NCBI RefSeq assembly: GCF_021134715.1
Contig: NC_060024.1
Location: forward strand, 3,162,001 to 3,226,000
Reading direction: 5' to 3'
From: Daphnia pulex
Lineage: Eukaryota > Arthropoda > Branchiopoda > Diplostraca > Daphniidae
Length of the DNA: 64,000 bases
Position numbers and translations under genes: made by a program. This document shows, piece after piece, positions 10,415-21,639 of the stretch. The first letter of the stretch is position 1. Each line of letters starts with the position of its first letter. The notes beneath the pieces are model-generated. The model did no database searches. It saw only the letters and a list, made by a program, of their open reading frames with translations, and was not told the origin of the DNA.

Positions 10415-13229
10415 TACAAGGTACCGAATTTTGTTAGTAGAATCATGCCATACATCAAGACCTTTTTTAACAGTGTTTTGAACTGCTCTCACTTACAAAA
10501 CAAAGGTTCATCTTTTCATTCTCTACAAAATGATCGCAATGTCTTCCCATTTTGAATTTTTATTTTATTATAGATAACGAAAATGTTCGAAAAATTTTCA
10601 GTCTACTTGCCATATTTACGGGGTAAGTTTTCAGGACGTATATTAGATTACTTTTGGCGTTTATTTTTTCAAGTTTTCCCGTGGTTTTTTTATCTTAACA
10701 GAAATAGTCAAATCAGTGAAGAATGAAAAGGTGGTGATTTTAGTAACAGTAGCTAACTAAGAGTAACAGTAACTACCTTATGTTTCCACACAGTTCAGAG
10801 AAGCATATGGGTAAACAGGCTACCTACGAAAATGAAACAAAGAAAAAATCGTGACAACTCTGCGGGGAGGAATAGAAGGGGAAAAAGGAAAAAAAAAGAT
10901 TAATAAACAGAAATAAAAATAAATGTGTCTCGAAATTTGAAAATGTCACACGTTATTATAGAGCTAACAAAGCTCTTTATTTTGCATTTTTTGCGTTGTT
11001 ATAGAGTTATTTGTCACGATCATTTTGACCATCTATTGGTATTGGGGTTTATTGTGTGATTTCATAAACCTAGGTGGCCTAATGTAGTTCGTCACCTTGT
11101 CTGACCTGTCTTTCTTTACCCTTAACCTTGCTTTCCCCCTTGGAGGCGTTTAGACGCGTTTTTATTCTAGAACTAGCCTATTTTCTTATTTTCTAGTGCG
11201 TATCTTAACTTATTGTAGCTAGTGGACACTGGTTGATGGAGAAATAAATTAGGTAGGCACCAACAGTGACGATTTATCATTTTATGTCGGCTCTTTTGTT
11301 AAAGGGGGTTGACAGAGTGATTAATTTCGCTATCTTGACTTCACTTCTAGTGTAAAATGGCTATAAGTTAATTTTAGCGTGACAATATGCTTCTACAGCG
11401 CGTTCCCAAACTTTTAGAGCTATTTATAGCTCCCTCCCTTACGAAAAATTAAGCAGCTGGCATAGGGATCTAGCTAGACTAGTAATGTCCAAGCAAGTAA
11501 AAAACGACTATGCAATATATCCGTAGATAGTTAGTTTTTCACTGACTTGGGGGTTCATATTCGTAACGCGCTAGTAACTGACTAGCGCGTTACGAATATG
11601 AACGAGACTGGGTTTAATACTAGCTAGAGCTAGCTTATTGCTAGTTAGCACGGCCCTGTATGTAAAATACGAGCATGCGGCTTGTTGTTGTCTGTAAGGT
11701 TAATACGTTTATTTATACAAATAAATAGGGGTCCGATAAGCAAAAACGGACATGCTACTGACTTGTTTTAATAAGTTTTTCAATATGATGATATGATAAT
11801 AAGCTCTTCATATGATACTCTCTTTTTCAATTAAAATAGCATATGCTGAAAAGATAAATCCATATAAATAAGAAGATAAATCCCGATGTACCATATATAG
11901 GCTACTATTATTTTGTAAATAAATTAAGTTAGTATTAATGCATTAGCTCATTCATAGGGGTATTTAAAAAAAATACACCCTGTACAAAAATTTCATCAGC
12001 TATTAATTAAGCAAACTAATTGGTTAAATTCCAATAGCGGCAAAAAAAATGTTGTTTTATTTAGATATATACAATACAGTAAATAATGTATCTTTATTAA
12101 AGGTGGTTTATTTCATTTAATTGTTCCATCTTGTGGTGTTGAAATTTCTGACTAGGCCTATAACTCTAAATATGTCAGACAAACTACAATTTTTTTAGGT
12201 CTTGAAATATTTAGATAATAAATAATTTAGAGTGCCACATCAGCAGCAGCAGCATCCAACTGTAAGAGCAGAAGCAACCATCGGAGCAGCCAACAGTACT
12301 TGGATGGGTGACCCAATAATATATAAATTCAAAACATCATAATAACTAATAATTGTGACACTAGCTAACATAAGCAAGTGAAGCTTGCTAGATACTAGCT
12401 AGGAGGGGTAAAGCAAGTGAATCTTGCTATATCTAGCTAGGAAAAGTACGCGCGGTAATCTGTTTTATATTCCTCTGACGGAAGTGAGTTCATGCCAGTT
12501 TAAAACTAATAAGCCCATAGCAGTAAGGCACTAGTATGTTTGAGAAAAAACCCTTATTAGGAAAAAACTTTCATGCAACTAGCAAGCATGACAGTAGACA
12601 GCAAGAAAGTTACTGCTTGGTAACTTGCTATCATTTTCGTACGGGCTTACTCTTAATTTAAAAAATCTGGAAAAAATTCAGGAAGTAGCCAACCTTTATG
12701 TCTTGGAACTTTGGGTAGGTACTGTATATTTATTGAATGTAAAATGTTGAATTATTTTTTAAATTTCTTATCCTTATTTAATAAACCCCTCTTTACTTAA
12801 CTCTACCCCTTTACACCAATAACTATTTTATCGCGAATTGATAATTTGATATACCTGATGAATGAAAGAGAGAACAATTTCTCAACAAAAAAATTTTGTA
12901 CATACCCCACAACTTGAAAAACCAGTTTTTTTACCCCAAAATTTAAAAAAAAATTATATAAAATGAACTACTGTATATTTCTTTTCGGCCTTTTGATATT
13001 ATGTGTAGTTATAGGTTTCCAATAAGTGTATTAAATTTCAATGATATCGGATAAAAAATAAATACCCCACTCGCGGTTTTTATTAGGCACCCATCATAAA
13101 AAAGGGGGAGGGGAAACATAACGTTAAGTCAGTAGGGCGCGAGGCGCCCTGCGAAAATGGCGGTTAAGAGAACTGGAAACTCATAATAAATCCAAAATAA
13201 ATCTCGCATTGCATGATATGGTTCGAAGT
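10415..13229. other. Long AT-rich non-coding stretch
   Basis: There is no convincing gene over about 2.8 kb. It contains many CTAG/AGCT-rich short palindromes (11460-11640 and 12370-12440), a perfect hairpin listed separately, and GGGTAGGTACTGTA near 12713-12726, which resembles the terminal sequence of the 32798-33254 element. That may be the right end of an eroded relative whose left end I could not find. Confidence 0.5.
11553..11603. repeat. Perfect 23-bp hairpin
   Basis: Two 23-base arms (11553-11575 and 11581-11603; left arm starts GTTCATATTCGTAACGCGCT) are exact reverse complements separated by a 5-base loop AACTG. Such perfection in otherwise drifting non-coding DNA suggests recent origin or constraint. 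Confidence 0.9.
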
Positions 13230-13237
13230 GTATTGCC

Positions 13238-13261
13238 GGAGCTAGTTAAATGACTAGCTCC
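13238..13261. repeat. Short hairpin near the BEL relic's left side
   Basis: GGAGCTAGT (13238-13246) and ACTAGCTCC (13253-13261) form a perfect 9-bp stem with a 6-base loop. It lies just left of the plus-strand BEL/Pao gag relic. An LTR is expected in this region but I cannot delimit it. Confidence 0.6.
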
Positions 13262-13450
13262 ATAATTATTATTCTCATTAAAGCAACCGGTAAAAAAGTG
13301 CTCTACACAGAAAGTACACGCCACCTCAACCAAGCTGAAAGACATGGAAGTTGCGCCATCTGCGATACAAAGAAAAAATTAACAACTTACAACAGGAACA
13401 ATTCATCTATCTATTTTCTTTCAATCAAAAAGACAGAGACACTTGAAAAA

Positions 13451-14520
13451 ATGGCTCCAACGACAAAAGCATCAAGAGCTGGAGTGAAAAGCCAAATCAA
13501 CAAAATGAAAAATCAAGTGAAGGCCTAAGATGCACTCACGATGACACTACGAGCTTCAAATGAATTTGACAACTTGGAGCAAAATCTTAAAAAGTATTAT
13601 GAAACAGTTGAAAAACATTCTAATAAAATTCAAGAAGAGCTGGATGCAGGGTACGCTCCCCAAGAAGACAACGATCAAAAAGCAAATTTTATAATGCTAA
13701 CAGAAGAGGAGGCCAACGCTGCAAGAACAATTTTGAAAACGAAGCAGATGGAATGGGAAATCATAAAGACGGATGAAGAACTGGATAAAGTGTCCAATAG
13801 AGAAGAGCTGAGAGAAGAAGTAAGAGACAAGAGGACCCAATAGATGCTTCCGCAAGTCATAGCCGCAATACTGTGATTAAGTTAATTAAACTAGACTTGA
13901 TGTAGAGGTTACGGAATCTGTATTGGGACGTTACCGTCGGCCGTCGTAGGCTACAAGAGACTGTGAGAGACTGAATGAGACTAATTGACAAAGGGGGCTT
14001 TAGGGCCGAACTAGATTCTGTAAGGGGATGGGAGCTGTGGTGCCAGATGGCGTCATCACAAATACCCGCAGCCGCCACCCGTTTTTTTGTTGAAAATTTA
14101 GAGCTCACCGAAGCCAACTATCAAATCGCCATCGACGAGCTGAAAAGGACTTGAAAAAATGGACAGAAAAAAAGAAGTGCCAATCAACACCCATTTTAAT
14201 AAATTGGATTCACTACAGCCGGTGAAAGATGCGAAGGATGTCGCAACTCTGCAAAACCTTCAACTCACAATCCAGTGATAAATCTGCACAGGAGACTCTC
14301 GGCACAGAAAATCAACCTACAGAAGTCCCCTGGGGACGAAGTTAGTGAAGCTGGTCCCAAACTTCAAGAAAAGTGGGCGGAAGTAGAAGCTAACGATCCA
14401 ACGAACATTGACTGCGTGCTAAAATTCATCCGTGAGCAAACAGAAGCAGCCGAAAGATTCAGCAGATTGAAAGTGACCGAGAAACCAAAAACAACACAAT
14501 CAAATCTTCAACAAAATCAA
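13451..14520 (+). pseudogene. BEL/Pao gag pseudogene (5' part)
   Basis: This was the capsid polyprotein of the element. It starts MAPTTKASRAG (13451) and shows a charged helical N-terminal region (13541-13840: EFDNLEQNLKKYYE, LTEEEANAA). It is then interrupted by a 189-bp solo LTR, and on the far side resumes with ENLELTEANYQIAIDELK (about 14093-14147), the Y-x-x-A-x-x-x-L block typical of Pao-type gag. Further right is a readable stretch (14275-14515) up to the junction with the gypsy insert. There are several in-frame stops, and the core between the two conserved blocks is missing. The zinc knuckle lies beyond the gypsy insert at 17090-17240. Confidence 0.65.
13872..14060. mobile_element. 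Solo LTR of a gypsy-type element with 5-bp target duplication
   Basis: It starts TGTGATTA and ends TCATCACA, and is flanked by AATAC on both sides (13867-13871 and 14061-14065). Its last 40 bases resemble the end of the LTR at 16741-16902 (GCCAGATGG..TCATCACA), so it belongs to the same or a related family. It interrupts the BEL gag relic. Confidence 0.85.
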
Positions 14521-14527
14521 ACAACGC

Positions 14528-16172
14528 CTCCGAAGAATTTCATTCCGGGCGGAATGGTGCGCACTGCTTGGAACGGTGTGGCCGTCTCAAAATTTGGCCT
14601 GATTATGCACTTGTTCAACTCACGAAAGTCGATCACCAGACGGATGTCGCCATTTTTCTTCAGCGGAACTAAAAAAGGATGCACCCAAGCCGTCGGCTTT
14701 ATCACTTTTCGGATAATGTTAGCGGATTCAAGATTGTCCAACTCTGCTTTCACTTTTGGTAACGAAGGGACGGACACTGGGCGTGAGCCTCGCATTGCCA
14801 CTGGTCGCGCGTTCTCCACCAATTCGAAATGACATGGTGGTCCCGACATCTGGTGGCATGTTCCGTCAAAGATCCGCGGGCATTCGTTCATGAGAGTTTT
14901 GAGATCGGCCTGTCGTTGAGAGTCGGTAGGTGGCGTGCTCGCCACCATTCCAACGTACGCATGCGGGTAGGCGGCTGGAAGCATTCCCATCATCTGCTGG
15001 CTCCTATTGGACAACACTGGCTGCTTTAATTCACGTAACACGTGAATGGCGGTGTTCACTGATCGGGACACTTTGTCACGTGTCGTCCACACAATAACCG
15101 CGCTGAAAACACCAATGCTGATGATCGGGCTCCCCACTACTGTAACTGGTTGTACACCTTTCTGCAGCGCCACCTTGCTAAATCTCCGCTTGTAGAGTGA
15201 TTCTGGGATGGCGTCGAGGTCAGCGCCTGTATCTGGGAGAAAATCGATCACAACAGATGATGTCCATTTTTCCGGATTGACAGCCAGTTCCACTAAATCA
15301 CTCGCGTTTAAAGCCCCCACTGTCGGAGGGGAGGGGTCAATGTAAATGCCCTGTTGCTTCTTGGCTGCTTTGTTTCGGCAAACTTTGAAGTAATGGTTCA
15401 GTAGGCCGCACTTTTTACACTCCTCTCCTTGGGCCGGACAGGCCGTCAAAGGCTTACAGCGTGTCTTCGATCCGCAATTCCAGCAGCCCATGAACTTCGC
15501 GCCTGCTGAATTGCTGCCACCTGCTGGCGGCTTGCCGGACTTTTCTTTGAAACGCTTGTAAGTAGAGGTTGCGCCTTGAATTGCCGCAGCGTCACCTGTC
15601 TTTAAGTTCTTCGACTGCTTGTGGGATGCCTCTGCAGTTCGAATGATTGTTAGCGCCTGATCCAGCGATAAAGTCGCACCTTGTTCGAGGAGTTTTACGC
15701 GCACTTCATCACTCTCAACGCCAAATATAAGCTGGCCTAAAATGCGAGTTTTTTCACAATTAGCACAACAATCCGTAGCGAATTCACATTTCCGGGCTAA
15801 GTCCCGCAACTCACACAACCAGTCGTCTGCAGATTGTTGCACGCCTTGTGTCTTTGCCGCAAACTGTTGGCGCAACACGTGGCGGTTGCGGCCGGCATTG
15901 CAACGAGTACGGAGGTGGTCGATGATGACCGTGTGGTTGTCAAGCTGCGCGTCGGTTAAGCCCATGGAGAGAACTGCTTGGAGTGTGTCGGTTGACAGGC
16001 ACGATAGCAGCGTGTGAGCCTTGTATACGGCCCGCTGACCTGCGTCCTGTGCCGAATCAATCGTCGACAGGCTAAGAAAAATCGTCCATTTCTTGTGCCA
16101 TAGTTCGAAAGAATCCTTGTATTCGTCCAGGTCGAAAGGTGGAGGTTTGCCGTACGGTTTAAACGCCGCCAT
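14528..16172 (-). pseudogene. Ty3/gypsy gag-pol, 3' truncated
   Basis: One long open frame fuses gag and pol. I place the start at the ATG at 16172-16170 (MAAFKPYGKPPPF), since the open sequence further upstream is leader. Gag has the W-rich retrotransposon capsid pattern (YKDSFELWHKKWTIFLS) and a CCHC knuckle CKKCGLLNHYFKVC (C-x2-C-x4-H-x4-C). The protease shows DFLPDTGADLDAIP with the catalytic DTG/A triplet. RT begins at about 14700 with ANIIRKVIKPTAWVHPF and LVPLKKNGDIRLVIDFRELN (RT block 1-2), then breaks off before the catalytic YxDD region. The frame itself has no internal stop, which suggests a fairly young insertion that was truncated rather than slowly decayed. Confidence 0.85.
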
Positions 16173-16723
16173 GTTGATGTGCTTGTTCCAAAGCCAGCCA
16201 AAGTCAAGCCCACTTTCGTCACCCTCCAGCTTGGAGAGAGAAAACAAAATGAAAACGGGATGATTGTTGCTGACTACTGACACTGTAACGTGGAGACAAG
16301 AACTCAAAATGCACCGCTTAGTGGCCCATAAATCACGATAGCTACCATGACAAGGAACGACTAAAGCATGACGAAAAAAAATGTTCAAACGATGGCTCAA
16401 TGGCTGATAAATCACGATCGCTATCATGAATAAAGCCAACATGAGCGAAAACTTCACCTCAAACCAAAAGTTAAAGTCGGATGCCTTGGATAAACGTGGA
16501 TGCAAAAATGTCTTCTTCCGATCAAATCGAAACAATGGCGGGCAAGAATGTTAGGCCACACAATAGTCACTAGTCAACTGGGTAGTGCCGTGCGCAGCCA
16601 TGCGGTCGTGACGAAAACTGTCGCGACAACACAAAAACTGCAGTTCACACACACTTTGGTCGGGAAATTAACGCCAATGAATTGTCACAATAATTGCACG
16701 ATAAATGTACCTTTAACTGAAAC
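16173..16723 (-). other. Gypsy 5' leader
   Basis: About 550 bp lie between the primer binding site and gag of the truncated gypsy element. The gag frame happens to stay open through much of it, but there are no recognisable domains. I read it as untranslated leader. Confidence 0.5.
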
Positions 16724-16740
16724 GACCACCAACTGCGCCA
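16724..16740 (-). other. Gypsy primer binding site
   Basis: Immediately inside the LTR the minus strand reads TGGCGCAGTTGGTGGTC. The TGG start matches the CCA end of a tRNA. The rest resembles the tRNA-Ser-type primer sites of several arthropod gypsy elements; the tRNA identity is recalled, not tested. Confidence 0.65.
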
Positions 16741-16902
16741 TGTGATGAAGTCAGAACAAGAGAGAGAGAGATTGCGGCTCGGATCAGTATATTGGACGAC
16801 CAATGCTCTGTGAAGAGCAGACAGAGACTGAGAGGACAGGGAAGGTGTCCTCTCCTATATATGGAGCTGACGGGTGCCGTGTTGCCAGATGGTATCATCA
16901 CA
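16741..16902 (-). mobile_element. Gypsy 5' LTR
   Basis: A 162-bp LTR with perfect 8-bp inverted termini: on the minus strand it starts TGTGATGA and ends TCATCACA. CTATATATGG inside could be the TATA region. The related solo LTR is at 13872-14060. Confidence 0.8.
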
Positions 16903-17039
16903 CAGCAACAACCTCACAATTAGAAATGGGAGTCGGAATAAATTCGACTTACCCGGTAAAACAAAGTAAAAAACAACAAATAAATTTTTCTCCTTCAATG
17001 ACAACAGAGAGATAATACAACAGCCATTTAATTTTTGGT

Positions 17040-18610
17040 AACCTATACTACCTATACCTTAATAAGTGGCATTGGCCTTCAAAATGCCCCAAAAATTTTA
17101 AAGAAAGAAAAGCAACCATAGCAGAGCTCCAGAGATGCACCAACTGTTTCGGGGCACATCATGAAAATAGCGATTGCACTTCACCACGAAACTGTAACCG
17201 ATGCGGGATAGACACCACATGGCACTATGCGACAAAAAAATGACTTGCAGATTTGCAGATCCAGCAGGAGCAGGAACATCCAGCTTCACAGTAACAGGAA
17301 GCGCGAAGCGCCGTAACCGTCACCAAAGCATGTGCAAGTATGTTTGGAAACATAATGTCAAAATCAGCGACAAATTTCGTAAACGACCCGGATGGTCAAG
17401 AAACAAAAACCATCATATTCTCCGACAAAGGGACCCACAGGTCATGGGTGCTTAAATCTATTTCAAAAGAACTGGTCGAAAATCCCTTAATCAGAGTAAT
17501 CCAGCAAAAATAAGAGAAGCCACCAGAAATTAAGAACTTGATTGAGTTGAGAGTGCGGGGAACCTTGGAAGCAGCCCCAATAATCAATCTTTTTGCTTTC
17601 GAATATTATTTTATCACCAATACAGCTCTGAACATCAATTCAAGATTTGCAGAACAATTCTGGCTGAAAGAATAGAGATTGGCGGACAACAGATTTGACC
17701 AGATTCAAACAGAAGAAGAAGAGCCATCCGGAATTCTGGTGGGCATTGATCAAATAAACTTGATTATTAACAGTGGAGCATCAATTCAAGCCCGCGAGGA
17801 TTAAGAGCCTACACAACACCATTCGGGAAAAATGCTAGGTGGTCCATCGTCAAGAGAAATACCATTTCGAACGTATCAACAAATCATTCAACATCTTATC
17901 TCTAATACTAATATCTCATCAGCACAGGTCGTGACATCATTTACAACAACATGTGCCATTTCAACTAAAGTCTAAACAGCCCAGTCGAAAAAAATAATTT
18001 TCATTGGAGACAGGAATATCCAGTCTCTTGATCCTAAATGGAAAAAAAAAACATCACCCTCAGATATGTAGCAGATGGACTGGAAGTAAATGACGAAAAG
18101 AAAAGTATGGAAAAAGACAAACTAAATACTGTTAAATTAGATATTTCTCTCTTTTGGAAATTAGAAAATTTTGCAACTTGGATGGAAGAGACGCAGTGGA
18201 AGCAAACAATTGTTTCGACTCTTTTAAAGAAAAAATTTCAAGAGTTCCAGATGGTCGCTACTGCACCCCGTCAAATGGATTAATACAAAGAAATCTCCAG
18301 TTAGCGGCAGGTAGACTCTAAAGTACGCTGGCAAGATTGAGAAACTATCCTCAGGATCTCGTTTGGACCAGGACCTCATTGGTAACCTGTTTGTGGAGAA
18401 AGCAGACATGGAATTTGAAGATCATCACATTTATGTGCCACACCATCCAGTCTACAGAAGCGACAAGTACAAGACAAAAATTCGACCAGTTTTTGACGGG
18501 GCAGCAAAGTCCAAATATGAACCAAGCATAAATGAAGTGTTGGAGACTGGACCGAACTTTAACCCTGATATCCTTTCAACTAAGATTTGTTTTCGGGTTC
18601 ATCGCTAAGC
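17040..18610 (+). pseudogene. BEL/Pao gag 3' end, protease and RT start, degraded
   Basis: This is the continuation of the BEL/Pao relic beyond the gypsy insert. A zinc-knuckle region (about 17090-17250) reads CPKNF..RCTNCFGAHH..C..C in translation, matching the multi-CCHC gag tail of BEL elements. The aspartic-protease-like region follows (17390-17960: FSDKGTHRSWVLKSISKEL, ILVGIDQINLII). The linker LDISLFWKLENF lies at about 18130-18180. The RT start is at 18363-18608, with YVPHHPVYRSD, IRPVFDGAAKSK and SINEVLETGPN, the standard opening motifs of BEL/Pao RT. Several frame changes and stops separate these blocks. RT ends abruptly at about 18610; the rest of pol and the 3' LTR are missing. Confidence 0.75.
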
Positions 18611-18647
18611 CTGGATACCAGACATCGAAAAAACGTTTTTGAACATA

Positions 18648-19258
18648 CCCACATAGCACACTTCAGCCGACGGATATCCGAAAGAGAGCCGCATATCCGA
18701 CTGACAGCCATGTCCCGTACGGGAAGTTAAATGGATGTTCAATGGCTATAAGTATTGGTTGTCCCTGGGATGAGCAAAAACAACATCCTATTGAAATCCA
18801 TAATACATCCAAGTATAGATATTTAATCACGTAAAGTAATTTTCTTTGAAGACGTTGAATTTTTACGTGTTTTCACAAAAAATATCAGCCGCAAAGGCGC
18901 GAACTTAAAAATTCCTTCAGGTAGAAAAATAGTTTAAAAAATTTTTTTGCCTTTAGACATGATATTTATGAGAAGAAACTTTATTTTTTAAATAGATATG
19001 GAATAAAGAAGGAAATATAAAAAGACGTAAGAGGAAGTATACGAGACAGAAAATAAATATTTATTTCTACGGTGTGAAACTTGGATGTCCGTTCTACGTC
19101 CGTGGGCGCCGATTTGGGTAGGTCTTCTAACGTTTTTCCGACCTCCGAACGCCCTCCTTTGCGGATGTCTGGCGGTTCAGTGGATGTCCGACGGATGTTT
19201 CGAACATCCGAGTGCGACATTTGTCGAACATTCGTAGGACTGCCCTGTGTTATGTGGG
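18648..19258. mobile_element. 611-bp MITE with CCCACATA ends and TA duplication
   Basis: The left end CCCACATAGCACA (18648-18660) and right end TGTGTTATGTGGG (19246-19258) are inverted repeats with one mismatch, each bordered by TA (18646-18647, 19259-19260). The interior carries several CGGATGTCCG-like words (for example 18669-18680 and 19082-19215). No transposase frame is present. Confidence 0.85.
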
Positions 19259-19362
19259 TAGCTCTACCACCCTCGGATGCAGAAGCAACAAGGTTTTTAT
19301 GGCTCCTGGAGCCAAGTGAAATTGGCTCCCTTATGGTGTTTAATTTTTCAATTTTTGTTTAG

Positions 19363-19504
19363 ATTCAATGCCATCTTCTGGTGTGGGTTGATAACTGCAA
19401 TTTTAAAAAGTATGCCAAAAGCTGAGGTCACTTGAACAACATTTGACCCTCCCACCCTCCAAGAAACCTTAAAAAACGAGTTTTTTTAATTAAAGATTTT
19501 GTAT
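19363..19504 (+). repeat. Dispersed repeat, copy 1
   Basis: About 140 bp starting ATTCAATGCC and containing AAGTATGCCAAAAGCTGAGG and TTTGACCCTCCCACCCTCCA. It is repeated in inverse orientation at 36195-36337 with roughly 85-90% identity by eye. No terminal structure was recognised. Confidence 0.8.
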
Positions 19505-19990
19505 CAGCAATCTCAAATTTTATTTTGCTCTTACCCAATTGTATTATTCTTAACCACACTGTTCTTTATCCATCTACCAAGTGTCATTTAAAAAATTTCA
19601 AAATTAACCCTCCCACCATAAGAAAATGTGTCAATACCTAGACATTTTAAAATTGATTGTTGTATTTCATCTTTCTGTTATTCATAAGGTTAGCATCTGC
19701 ATCTGTTATTTGTTCAATACTATTTTGTTTTTGGTTTGGACACGGTTTCTTCGATCACCTGGAATAAATATTGCTGTTCTTTTTCATCTTTTGACATGCC
19801 CTTCAAGTCAGTCACTAACTTGACACCTCTTTCTGCACAATCGTTGAAGACTTCCATTGAGATTATCTGTTTTTCAACGTTTTGATACCCAATCATTTTA
19901 TCCCAATAAATGATTGGGGAACGCATCCAATCAATTTTTTCATCAAGAACTTAAAGCAAATCAAATAATAGCCAACTTCTTTTGCCAATA
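19505..19990. other. Non-coding stretch
   Basis: No recognised element or gene. Short open frames on both strands lack any family features. Confidence 0.4.
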
Positions 19991-20371
19991 CAGTGCTGGT
20001 CCACTTATCAGACCGCCTGCCCATACGGCCAATCCAGGTATACGACCACCCTTTTGCTTGCACCACTTTCTGGCGCGAGATTCCCCTAGTTCAAACTTTT
20101 CTGTCGATAAACATGCCGCGACTTGGATTATTTTAATCCATTTCGAGGTATTTTGTTATGAAATCGTCATTGACCTTCATTATTTAAAAAGGGTTGGACT
20201 TTTTCGAACAAAGATGAATTTCGTCAGTCGTAACAATTTGTTTTCTTTAAGCAAAGTGTTACTAAGATTCAGTCATCACCTTCTACTTACTACTAATTCA
20301 TTTGGCCGGTTATGCGACCATCCAATTATACGACCGCTGAACCAAGTGGTCGCATAAGTGGACCGGCACTG
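19991..20371. mobile_element. 381-bp MITE with CAGTGC..GGTCCACTTAT ends, TA duplication
   Basis: The left end is CAGTGCTGGTCCACTTATC. The inverse of the right end is CAGTGCCGGTCCACTTATGC. Both are bordered by TA (19989-19990, 20372-20373). Words like TATGCGACCA and TATACGACC recur inside near both ends. The TA target and CAGT start fit a Tc1/mariner-type non-autonomous element. Confidence 0.85.
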
Positions 20372-21639
20372 TACATGACAGCAACTGTTCCGAGAAGTCA
20401 ACTTCATTTGATGGATCTATTCGGGGGGGGAAATTGGTTTTTACGGGAGGAATCGCTGTGGTTGGGGCTTCATCGTCGGTAATATAAAAACGTTGAGACA
20501 TGAGCTGAATTTTTAAAAAGTAAATAGAGTATGCCATAAACCTTGCATGGTGGTGTGCACCTCATTTATAAAGGAATATGTATTTTATAAATTTAGCCAA
20601 GTTTCTCATCATTCTGCTAGTATTTACCTGGTTTTCTGAATTAAAATGGGTAAACAGTGCGCCCAAGGAATAAAACGGTCAACTCAAGAAGCTCTCTATA
20701 GTCTTCGCGGGGAAATAATTCATTTTCTTTGTGGTTTTCACCCCATATGACAACCTCATTAGTGATTTTTTGCAGTTCAGAACAGAGTGGAGCGTTTTTA
20801 TACGCCCCTTAAGTAGAAAAGGTAGTAGAGCGCCAGTGGTGTATAGAAACGACACTAATTTTCCTGCCTACGCCAGCTGATAGAGGTTGTAAACCGTAAA
20901 TGAAGTCTTCTGCAGTCTCTGATTTCAGAAACTCGGGAAATGAATAAATCTGGTAAAATTCGAAAATGATTCGGATCATTATTAAAATCTCACAGTTAGT
21001 TTATGAAAGGGTAGTGTATACACGGTTTGAAAATAAAAATTCCTTCTTGAAAATTAAATGTATAAAAATCAATGTGAAAAACAAGTTTGGGCCATAAGAT
21101 AACACGGTTGGCGTCGGAGTGATCCGATACTTTTGGAGCCACTTTTAGAGGCCTATCCCATGAACGAAAAAATCTGAAAAAAAATTCAGACAAAACAAAA
21201 GCGGTAAAATGACATAAATTCCAAGTTTTGTGAATTTATGTCATTTTTTCACATTTTGCCATCCGAAAAACCAACTAGAAAAATACACGCCACCTTATGG
21301 AACGGCGCGGGGTGATCCCATACTTATGGAGGTGACTGTATATTAACCAATTGTATTTTCTGTTTTACAATGTGTTAGAAATTTGATCAATATTCGGTCG
21401 AATACATTTTTAGATGCCGCTTTTAATCGCAACCTCAGCGGTTCTTCATCGAAAGACGGTATCATGTAAGACGACGCTTCACAAAGAGGCACTTCAATGG
21501 TTGAAGGCAGTTTTTCCGTGATGGTTTCGTCATATCCAGCGCACGAGGGAAATTTGAAAGACGAAGACGCTTTGCACCACGACAAACCAGGCATTTTATC
21601 ATCACAACTCTGTAAGCCCCCAACCAAACTTCTTTTTGA
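20372..21639. other. Non-coding stretch
   Basis: No gene recognised. GGGGTGATCCCATACTTATGG (21309-21329), ending GGAGGTGACTGTA, looks like the right end of a TA-flanked element, and a similar GGGGTGATCCAATACTTGTGG occurs at 30713-30733. I could not find a matching left end for either. Confidence 0.4.

Larger units (their letters stand above)
14528..16902 (-). mobile_element. Truncated Ty3/gypsy element (5' LTR, gag, protease, start of RT)
   Basis: On the minus strand the order is LTR (16902-16741), primer binding site, gag, zinc knuckle, protease and the beginning of reverse transcriptase. Similarity stops at about 14528 inside RT (after IPPGMKFFG), where plus-strand BEL sequence begins. The 3' two thirds and the 3' LTR are missing, so the element was cut after or during insertion. 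Confidence 0.85.
13262..18610 (+). mobile_element. Decayed BEL/Pao LTR retrotransposon (plus strand) with nested insertions
   Basis: Gag, protease-like and reverse-transcriptase fragments of one BEL/Pao element lie in order on the plus strand. They are split by a solo gypsy LTR (13872-14060) and by a truncated gypsy element (about 14528-16902). The frames are full of stops and shifts. No BEL LTRs could be delimited. Confidence 0.75.

Noticed and set aside
11540..11640. Possible Helitron 3' end (hairpin followed by CTAG)
   Set aside because: The hairpin is too long, and CTAG lies about 20 bases away amid many other CTAG words. No 5' TC end or Rep/helicase sequence was seen.
20990..21345. Candidate TA-flanked element ending GGAGGTGACTGTA at 21341
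   Set aside because: The right-end motif is plausible, but no inverse CAGTCACCTCC was found to the left.
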